From assembly GCA_018883285.1 (NCBI GenBank), contig VEQJ01000026.1, positions 1 through 9,770 on the forward strand: a stretch of DNA of 9,770 nt, given 5' to 3'. How positions within the stretch are numbered: the first letter of the stretch is position 1; every line of letters begins with the position of its first letter. The stretch comes from Alphaproteobacteria bacterium. Lineage in GTDB: Bacteria > Pseudomonadota > Alphaproteobacteria > CAISOG01. The translations under genes and the position numbers were made by a program. The notes under the pieces were generated by a model that saw nothing but the letters and a program-made list of their open reading frames with translations, searched no databases and had not been told where the DNA came from. Of the stretch, positions 4,770 to 9,770 are shown in pieces.

Positions 4770-6548
4770 TTAATTCTTGTTGGCCAGGCCATTGGCCAAT
4801 TTGCCCTGAATCGATTCCTGCAACCGTTCATCGGGTTTGAACAACAGGGCACGTTGCCATTGATAGCGCGCCTCCATCCTACGACCCACCTGCCACAAGG
4901 CATCGGCATAATGGTCGGTAATAACCGGGTCATTGGCCACCAAGCTAAGGGCGCGCTCCAAAAGCTCTATTGCCTTATCGTATTGTTTTTGCTGATAATA
5001 AACCCAGGCCAAACTGTCGGTGATATAGGGATCATTGGGACGCAGGGATAGCGCCTGCCGAATCATTTCGGCGGCCTCACCCTTATCCAAACCCTGATCC
5101 AGCCAGCTATAGCCAAGATAGTTCAGCACGCTTGGCTGGTTCGGGCTAAGCTCCAGCGCTTTTTTCAAATAGCGTTCGGCGCTTGGCCAATCCTTAGCCT
5201 GCTCAGCTGCTATGCCCGCAACATAATACAATGGCCAATCCCCTTCTTGCGGGGGGGTGGCGCCCTTAACCGCAATAGCCTTGCCATAGGCGGCCTGGGC
5301 ATCGGCAAACTGACTGGCGTTGCGATGAATATCACCCAGCAACATCCAAACATCGCGGCGGTTGGGGCGTTCACTGGCTAAAGATTCCAGCTGATCAATC
5401 GCTTCCTCCCGGTGATCCAACAATTCCAAACAGCGGGCTTCATCCAAGCGAACAGTCCAGCTCCACGGGCTGGAGCGGGGAATTTTGTGCCAAATTTTCA
5501 GAGATTCGGAACAGCGATCATAGCCCGCCAGGGTTCGTGCCAGCTGCATCTTCGCCAACTCCAAATCTGGGCTAATCGCCAGCGCCAGTTGCAGATATTG
5601 CACCCGCGCATCACGGAACTGTTCATCCTGTAACAACATGGCCATGGTAAGGAACAGGTCGGCAATGCCATCCTGCGGGCGTTGCAACCACGGCTTAGCT
5701 AACCCCTTAGCTAAGGCATCTTGAGCGGTCTGCCGCCGCATTTGCAGCAACCAATCATTTTCAGGCTGTTGCGCCAACAGGCGGTCAAAAACGGCCAGCG
5801 CCTCAGTTTGACGTCCCTGCAACTGCTGAACCGTTGTTAGGCTTTCCACCAGGCGCAGGGGCGGTTGCGGATCCTGACCAAGCGCATTGCTAAAGGCCTG
5901 CTCCGCCGCGGGCAATTCCCCCAGCCACCAACCCACCAGGCCTATTTGGTTGTCAACCAACCATCGCAACGGGTGGGTAAGGGGCATTTGCAACATTGCC
6001 GCCCTGGCACCCGCGGGATTGTCCTGCGCCAATCGAATCCAACCCTGAATGGCGGGACGCAGCAAAATATTAAGCTCATTATTGGGCAGTTGGGTGGTCA
6101 CCGCTTCGGCCGCCGCCCAATCGCCGCGTTGAATCGCATCGACCAACATGGCCAGCTGCCCATTGGGGGCGGTCACCCCCTGCGCCACCAGCTGTTGGTG
6201 ATAAGAGACCGCCTGTTGAACAGCGCCCTGCGCCATTGCCAGATTCAAATTCTCCTGCAACAACATGCGGTTACCAGGATCCGTCAGCAGGCTGTGATGC
6301 AGATACGGCCAGGCCAGGTCATAGCGCCCCTCCATCAACCCCTGCCGACCTGCCAAATAACTGCCCGACTGCGTCGTGGGTGGTGGCATATCGACCAGGC
6401 TTGGCATCTTGGCAGAAACAGTGGTAACGGACGTGCCCGCATCCAACGCATCCTCATAGACGCTGCCCGTCGGCGATTCTGTCACCGCGCAGGCGGTCAG
6501 CATCAGCACGGCAAGGCTTGACATCGCCCATGCGGATGGTTTGATCAT
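4770..6548 (-). CDS. TPR-repeat lipoprotein upstream of ispE
   Basis: The frame is open from 6911, but ATG 6548 is chosen because it gives a typical lipoprotein signal: a short basic start, a hydrophobic core (MSSLAVLMLTAC) and lipobox LTAC with Cys20 as the lipidated residue. The result is 592 residues. An alternative start, ATG 6611 with a GGTGGGG upstream, would add a 21-residue basic extension. The residue after Cys20 is Ala rather than Asp, so outer-membrane sorting is likely. Nearly all of the mature chain is helical TPR-like repeats. The clearest are in the last ~150 residues, with repeated A-xx-xx-AL-xx-P phrases such as YLKKALELSPNQPSVLNYLG, MIRQALSLRPNDPYITDSLA and LLERALSLVANDPVITDHYA. 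This matches the alphaproteobacterial TPR family I recall next to ispE, whose role is unproven; a scaffold for envelope complexes is plausible. It carries two TTAGCTAA palindromes only 12 bases apart (5695 and 5707), encoding LAKGLAK. Confidence 0.9.
   Translation of the reverse strand: MIKPSAWAMSSLAVLMLTACAVTESPTGSVYEDALDAGTSVTTVSAKMPSLVDMPPPTTQSGSYLAGRQGLMEGRYDLAWPYLHHSLLTDPGNRMLLQENLNLAMAQGAVQQAVSYHQQLVAQGVTAPNGQLAMLVDAIQRGDWAAAEAVTTQLPNNELNILLRPAIQGWIRLAQDNPAGARAAMLQMPLTHPLRWLVDNQIGLVGWWLGELPAAEQAFSNALGQDPQPPLRLVESLTTVQQLQGRQTEALAVFDRLLAQQPENDWLLQMRRQTAQDALAKGLAKPWLQRPQDGIADLFLTMAMLLQDEQFRDARVQYLQLALAISPDLELAKMQLARTLAGYDRCSESLKIWHKIPRSSPWSWTVRLDEARCLELLDHREEAIDQLESLASERPNRRDVWMLLGDIHRNASQFADAQAAYGKAIAVKGATPPQEGDWPLYYVAGIAAEQAKDWPSAERYLKKALELSPNQPSVLNYLGYSWLDQGLDKGEAAEMIRQALSLRPNDPYITDSLAWVYYQQKQYDKAIELLERALSLVANDPVITDHYADALWQVGRRMEARYQWQRALLFKPDERLQESIQGKLANGLANKN
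6518..6545 (+). promoter_or_regulatory. Candidate sigma-70-type promoter for the uracil-DNA glycosylase gene
   Basis: A perfect -35 box TTGACA (6518-6523, preceded by C as in the alphaproteobacterial consensus), a 16-base spacer and TTTGAT (6540-6545, four of six consensus positions). It lies inside the first codons of the divergent lipoprotein gene and would place the start of transcription about 55-60 bases before the ATG at 6610. Confidence 0.42.
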
Positions 6549-6609
6549 AGGGGTCGTGCGACGATGCGCGCAGCCAGTCGGTTTGTGACCAAGGGATAAG
6601 ATAGCTTTC

Positions 6610-7659
6610 ATGACACCCCACCATAACCAAGATTGCCCCGATACAAAAGCCACTTTGCTTAGCTTGCGGGCGGCGCTGGCTTGGCAAATGCAAATGGGGA
6701 TGGAAAGCTGCGAGGGGCTATGGCCGTTAGAGTCACTGCCACCCCTGCAACCGCGGCCAGAACAGGCGGGGGCGATGGCGCAGGCGCCTAAGCAGCCATT
6801 ACACCATGCCCCTACCCGAATGGCACCATCCCGCCCTAACCAGGCAACCGCCACCCAATCCAATTTATCGGCCTCCTCAGGCATGGCTGACGGCACGCCG
6901 CAAGGCCACACAGAGTTAGCTAAGCTAGAGCAACAGCCGCTCTATACCAGCCTTAACGCCCAAGAGCCCATTTCCAACCACCAACCCCTTGCCCACAGCT
7001 TTTCCACAACAATGCCTTCAACTTCTGCTACCACTTCTGTGACCAATGGCCATTCACCACCACCGTACCCGACGGACTGTGACCTGGCGGGCTTACGGGC
7101 GGCAGTTGAGGGTTATGACGATTGCCTGCTCAAAAGCTTTGCCACCAACATGGTGTTTGCCGATGGCAATCCCACTGCGCCGCTGATGCTAATAGGGGAG
7201 GCTCCCGGCGCGGAGGAGGATCGGCTGGGCAAGCCTTTTGTCGGCCAAAGCGGCCAACTGCTGGACAAAATGTTGGCCAGCATCGCGGTTGATCGCGACA
7301 ATTCCTATATCAGCAACGTGATCTTTTGGCGCCCCCCCGGCAACCGCCCGCCGACCGATCGCGAAATCGCCCAATGCCTGCCCTTTGTGGAAAAGCATAT
7401 CGCCCTGGTTGCGCCAAAGCTGTTGGTGCTGGTTGGTGGTATCGCCGTTAAGGCGATTCTGCAACGCAAGGAGGGGATAACACGCCTGCGTGGGCAATGG
7501 CATGACTACCGCAACCCTGCCTTTGCCGACCATCAACCCAGCATTAAGGTTTTGGCCACCTATCACCCCGCCTTTTTGATGCGCAGCCCCGCCAACAAAC
7601 GCGAAGCCTGGCTGGATATGCTGAAAATTAAGCAAGCCCTGGCCGATCTTAGCAATTAA
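6610..7659 (+). CDS. Uracil-DNA glycosylase, family 4-like, alphaproteobacterial subtype
   Basis: Removes uracil from DNA to start base-excision repair. The start is ATG 6610, since an in-frame TGA at 6586-6588 blocks anything earlier; a GGGA sits about 13 bases upstream. Residues 14-30 (ATLLSLRAALAWQMQMG) are the N-terminal helix typical of this subgroup. A Pro/Ser/Gln-rich linker of about 115 residues follows (41-155). The catalytic domain (157-345) has the motifs ATNMVFADG at 178-186, GEAPGAEEDRLGKPFVGQSG at 196-215, RPPGNRPPT at 241-249, CLPF at 256-259, and the DNA-binding HPAFLMR at 319-325. Classical family 4 enzymes bind a [4Fe-4S] cluster with four Cys. Here only Cys172 and Cys256 remain at ligand positions, while Tyr169 and Trp240 replace the other two. 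The same Trp change is what I recall in alphaproteobacterial homologues. The gene is divergent from the TPR lipoprotein and convergent with rapZ. Confidence 0.93.
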   Translation: MTPHHNQDCPDTKATLLSLRAALAWQMQMGMESCEGLWPLESLPPLQPRPEQAGAMAQAPKQPLHHAPTRMAPSRPNQATATQSNLSASSGMADGTPQGHTELAKLEQQPLYTSLNAQEPISNHQPLAHSFSTTMPSTSATTSVTNGHSPPPYPTDCDLAGLRAAVEGYDDCLLKSFATNMVFADGNPTAPLMLIGEAPGAEEDRLGKPFVGQSGQLLDKMLASIAVDRDNSYISNVIFWRPPGNRPPTDREIAQCLPFVEKHIALVAPKLLVLVGGIAVKAILQRKEGITRLRGQWHDYRNPAFADHQPSIKVLATYHPAFLMRSPANKREAWLDMLKIKQALADLSN

Positions 7660-7720
7660 GGGGCAGTTCAGGGCAGTCCCCCCATCCCAAAGCTTACGGG
7701 CAATTAGGGACAATTAGGGG
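7653..7720. repeat. Repeated CAATTA(A)GGG units spanning two convergent stop codons
   Basis: CAATTAGGGA (7701-7710) and CAATTAGGGG (7711-7720) form a tandem 10-base repeat. A near copy, CAATTAAGGGG, sits at 7653-7663. The TAA stop of the glycosylase lies in the first unit (7657-7659), and the TAA stop of rapZ (7716-7714, read on the minus strand) lies in the last. No hairpin followed by a T run was found in this 54-base intergenic stretch, so no terminator is called. Confidence 0.55.
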
Positions 7721-8715
7721 CCATGCGCCATATCGCGATGCACCAGGGTGGCGGTGATGCCAGCCTCCGCCAACAGCTGATGCAGGCGGCTGACGGTTCG
7801 TACCGAGCGATGAAAGCCGCCCGTGCAGCCAAAAGCAATGGTAAGGTAGAAACGGTTGTCGCGTTCGTAGAGGGGGATGGTGCTGTGCATCAGGGTCATC
7901 ACCTGCTGCACAAAGGGCGCAAAGGCAGGGTCGGCGTCAATATAGGCCGCCACCTGTGGTTGCCGCCCATCAACCAACCGCAACTCGGGATCGTAAAAGG
8001 GGTTGCGCAAAAATCGCATGTCAAACACCCAATCGGCCTCGGGTGGCAGGCCGCGCTTATAGGCAAAAGACAACAAGGTTAGTTGCAATTTGGAGCTGTG
8101 CGGGGCGGGCAGGCGGCTTTGCAACAAGCGTTTCAGCCCATCGGTCTTCATTTCGGTGGTATCAATCACCAAATCGGCCTCATCGCGAATCGGCACCAAC
8201 AACTGCCGCTCGGCCGTCATCGCTTCTATCAGGGTCATGGGGCGCTGATCCGCTGTGGCAAGCCCGTGCGAGGGGTCAAAAGATGCCAAGGGATGTGGGC
8301 GGCGGCTTTCCTTAAAGCGACGCATCAACATCGCCTCACTGGCCTCCAGAAAGATTAAGCGGGCGGCCGATCGCTCGCGCAACAGATGCAACACCTGCTG
8401 TACCGCCGCGCTGGAGAAGGCACGGCTGCGTGCATCCAACCCTATCGCCAATGGCCGTGGCGGTTCACTCTCCGCCAACAAGGGGGGCAGCAGGGTTAGG
8501 GGCAGGTTGTCAATCGCCTCATAGCCCTGATCCTCTAGGCAACGCAGCGCCGCGGTTCGACCCGCCCCCGCCAGGCCGGTCACAATCACCAATTTCAGGG
8601 CGGCTGGTTGCGGGTTCATCGGTAAATCGGGCAGGCTGGGTTGGTCGGCCAGATTCGGCTGGCTAACTGGTGCCACGTTCGTGACAGGATTGGGCGTATC
8701 CGCTGGCTTAGTCAC
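7714..8715 (-). CDS. rapZ: RapZ/YvcJ-type nucleotide-binding RNase adaptor
   Basis: RapZ-family proteins are cytoplasmic P-loop NTP-binding proteins; in E. coli RapZ guides RNase E to the small RNA GlmZ and so controls amino-sugar synthesis. The frame gives 333 residues from GTG 8715, with a G-rich sequence just upstream. ATG 8619 (residue 33) would give the usual ~300 residues and is an equally good start, because the first 32 residues are only a Pro-rich low-complexity tail. Visible landmarks are the Walker A GLAGAGRT (47-54) with Arg in place of Lys, EDQGYEAIDNLPL (61-73), FLEASEAMLMRRFKESRRPHPL (the FLEA...RRHPL block, 122-142), and DLVIDTT (181-187). The C-terminal domain has SFAYKRGLPPEADWVFDMRF (216-235), NPFYDPELR, LTIAFGCTGGFHRSV (291-305) and HRD near the end. 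Arg in the P-loop is something I recall in other alphaproteobacterial members. The gene follows hemE by 69 bases. The PTS and hprK genes that often neighbour alphaproteobacterial rapZ are not visible here. Confidence 0.94.
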   Translation of the reverse strand: MTKPADTPNPVTNVAPVSQPNLADQPSLPDLPMNPQPAALKLVIVTGLAGAGRTAALRCLEDQGYEAIDNLPLTLLPPLLAESEPPRPLAIGLDARSRAFSSAAVQQVLHLLRERSAARLIFLEASEAMLMRRFKESRRPHPLASFDPSHGLATADQRPMTLIEAMTAERQLLVPIRDEADLVIDTTEMKTDGLKRLLQSRLPAPHSSKLQLTLLSFAYKRGLPPEADWVFDMRFLRNPFYDPELRLVDGRQPQVAAYIDADPAFAPFVQQVMTLMHSTIPLYERDNRFYLTIAFGCTGGFHRSVRTVSRLHQLLAEAGITATLVHRDMAHGP

Positions 8716-8784
8716 CCCTGCCCCCGTGGTTTAGACGCAACCGCTTTAGGAAGAAAAATCTTTTGGCTGGGATCAGGCTGATGG

Positions 8785-9770
8785 TCATTTGCCAATCATA
8801 GCCGACTGTGGGCTTTTTACCAAGTCGATTAGCTGGGCAACATGGGCGGGGTCGGTATCGGGCAGCACCCCATGCCCCAAATTCATGATGTGCGGGCGGC
8901 CAATCATCAGGCGTTGCAGCTGATAAACCGCCTTGGCCATCTCATCCCCGCCCCGCTGCAACAATTCGGGCGCCAAATTGCCCTGTAGCGGCAGTTGGGG
9001 GGGCAGCAGGGGCAACAGCCGCGCCAACTCCACCTCATGATCCAACCCTAAGGCACTGACCGGCACGGCGGCGGCATAATCGGCATAGGCCTGACCACTA
9101 CCCTTTGGGAAGCCAATGATGGGAATGGTGAGATAGCGCGCCCGTACCCCCGCAATCACCCGTTGGTGCGGCTGTATCACCAGGCGCTGATAATCATCAA
9201 GCGCTAAGCCCGCCCAGCTGTCGAACAGCTGTACCGCCTCAACCCCCGCCGCAATTTGCAAACACAGGTAATCGATGGTGGCGGTAATCAGCAGATCCAT
9301 CAAACCGCTGCTAACCGTTATGGGCAAATTCTGTTGCCGTTGCAGGTAATAGGCAATTGTCCAGGGGGCACCCGCAAAACCCAACAGGGTTGCGTGCTCT
9401 GGCAAATCCTTCTTCACCATCCGCACCACCTCAGCCACCGGTTGCCAGCGTTGCATCGCCGCCGCCTGGTCATAGCGCAACCCCTCCAGCTCCGCCGCGG
9501 TGCTGGCCACACCGGTTTGCCCCAAGCCATGCTGATCGCCAAAGCCAACTTTCAGCCCCAGCCCATAGGGTACCAGCAGGATATCGGCAAAGATAATCGC
9601 CGCGTCCAGGGCGAACCGTTGCAGCGGTTGCAGGGTGATTTCCGCCGCCTTGGTCGGATTCAGAAACAAGGCCATCAGGTCGGGACTTTGTTGCCTAAGG
9701 GCGCGGTATTCGGGCAAAAACCGTCCAGCCTGCCGCATCAGCCAGATTGGCGGGGGCGTCAGGATATGGC
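8785..9770 (-). CDS. hemE: Uroporphyrinogen decarboxylase (HemE), N-terminus outside window
   Basis: HemE removes four carboxyl groups from uroporphyrinogen III to give coproporphyrinogen III in haem synthesis. The frame is open to the right edge: codons before the internal Met at 9738 read ILTPPPIWL, and MRQAGRFLPEYR follows, so this Met is not the start. About 10-15 N-terminal residues are missing. Counting from that Met as 1, landmarks are RQAGR (2-6, carboxylate binding), FADILLVPYGLGLKVGFG (50-67) with the catalytic Asp52, GFAGAPWTIAYY (120-131) with the active-site Tyr in the APWT loop, LFDSWAG (171-177), GFPKGSG (209-215) and the active-site His in NLGHGVLPDTDP (286-297). No key residue is missing and the total length would be normal (about 340). 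Transcription probably continues into rapZ, as the 69-base gap shows no terminator. Confidence 0.97.
   Translation of the reverse strand, partial: HILTPPPIWLMRQAGRFLPEYRALRQQSPDLMALFLNPTKAAEITLQPLQRFALDAAIIFADILLVPYGLGLKVGFGDQHGLGQTGVASTAAELEGLRYDQAAAMQRWQPVAEVVRMVKKDLPEHATLLGFAGAPWTIAYYLQRQQNLPITVSSGLMDLLITATIDYLCLQIAAGVEAVQLFDSWAGLALDDYQRLVIQPHQRVIAGVRARYLTIPIIGFPKGSGQAYADYAAAVPVSALGLDHEVELARLLPLLPPQLPLQGNLAPELLQRGGDEMAKAVYQLQRLMIGRPHIMNLGHGVLPDTDPAHVAQLIDLVKSPQSAMIGK

Larger units (their letters stand above)
2609..6924. repeat. Iterated palindrome TTAGCTAA, seven copies
   Basis: The exact 8-base palindrome TTAGCTAA occurs at 2610-2617, 2883-2890, 2938-2945, 4573-4580, 5695-5702, 5707-5714 and 6916-6923. 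The copies at 2609-2618, 2937-2946 and 5706-5715 extend to the 10-base palindrome CTTAGCTAAG. All copies lie in coding sequence of five different genes on both strands. Six are read in the same phase as TTA-GCT-AAR/AAY (Leu-Ala-Lys or Leu-Ala-Asn). At a GC content of about 56% I estimate about 0.1 copies by chance in this window. None was found in the first 2.6 kb or the last 2.8 kb. Confidence 0.8.

Noticed and set aside
4730..4933. 67-codon minus frame ending in TGATG with the ispE start
   Set aside because: It overlaps the last TPR of the lipoprotein in another frame and is Arg/Trp/Met-rich with no family resemblance.
5865..6521. Open frame of 218 codons on the plus strand
   Set aside because: It lies opposite the TPR lipoprotein, whose repeats and lipobox are clear. 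The plus product is a His/Arg/Gln-rich shadow of codon bias.
7189..7713. Open frame of 174 codons on the minus strand
   Set aside because: It is antisense to the glycosylase catalytic domain and has no domain of its own.
7660..7713. Possible bidirectional terminator between the glycosylase and rapZ
   Set aside because: GGGGCAG and CAGTCCCC segments can pair weakly, but no stable stem followed by a T run exists on either strand.
8716..8784. Terminator between hemE and rapZ
   Set aside because: Only short AAGA/TCTT pairing and no GC-rich stem, so read-through is more likely.

Overview
The window looks like a chromosomal segment of an alphaproteobacterium, most likely Rhodospirillales-like. 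The reasons are the alphaproteobacterial type of uracil-DNA glycosylase (an ATN-VFADG block and an FW-RPPGN block), a TPR lipoprotein gene directly upstream of ispE, an arginine-type Walker A in RapZ, a SFGDFLDIINPLQH protein, and a pair of proteins starting with the W-x-(V/I)-K-G motif known from PodJ-type polarity proteins. Most of the window is moderately GC-rich (about 58-63% in lines I counted). The stretch from about 2290 to 4735 is clearly lower (about 42-48%).

Layout. Positions 1-977 (minus) hold the N-terminal part of a conserved alphaproteobacterial protein of unknown function that runs out of the window. Across a 174-base gap, an orphan winged-helix regulator (1152-1739, plus) is divergent from it. 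Convergent to the regulator is a small exported heavy-metal-associated-domain protein (1767-2168, minus), just downstream of tRNA-Gln(UUG) (2214-2288, minus). A 264-base AT-richer gap (2289-2552) with a hairpin and a candidate promoter leads into two tandem paralogues (2553-2945 and 2954-4003, plus). Both begin with the PodJ-like N-terminal motif followed by a coiled coil, and the second adds an acidic region, one membrane segment and a periplasmic tail. The second frame overlaps the end of ispE (3819-4730, minus) in antisense by 185 bases. ispE follows a TPR outer-membrane-type lipoprotein (4770-6548, minus) in an apparent operon. Divergent from that is a uracil-DNA glycosylase (6610-7659, plus), which converges on rapZ (7714-8715, minus). 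Upstream of rapZ is hemE (8785 to beyond the right edge, minus).

How the genes work together. ispE (isoprenoid precursor synthesis) and hemE (haem synthesis) are housekeeping enzymes. RapZ is a nucleotide-binding RNA-regulation adaptor, and the glycosylase repairs deaminated cytosine. The tandem coiled-coil pair is the most unusual gene content and may be a cell-pole or envelope-organising module, but this rests on a short motif and overall architecture.

The most striking signal outside the genes is the 8-base palindrome TTAGCTAA. It occurs seven times between 2609 and 6924, always in coding sequence and mostly as the codons TTA-GCT-AAG. That is far more than chance predicts and resembles a highly iterated genome-wide palindrome. 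No CRISPR array, transposase, phage gene or toxin-antitoxin pair was seen.
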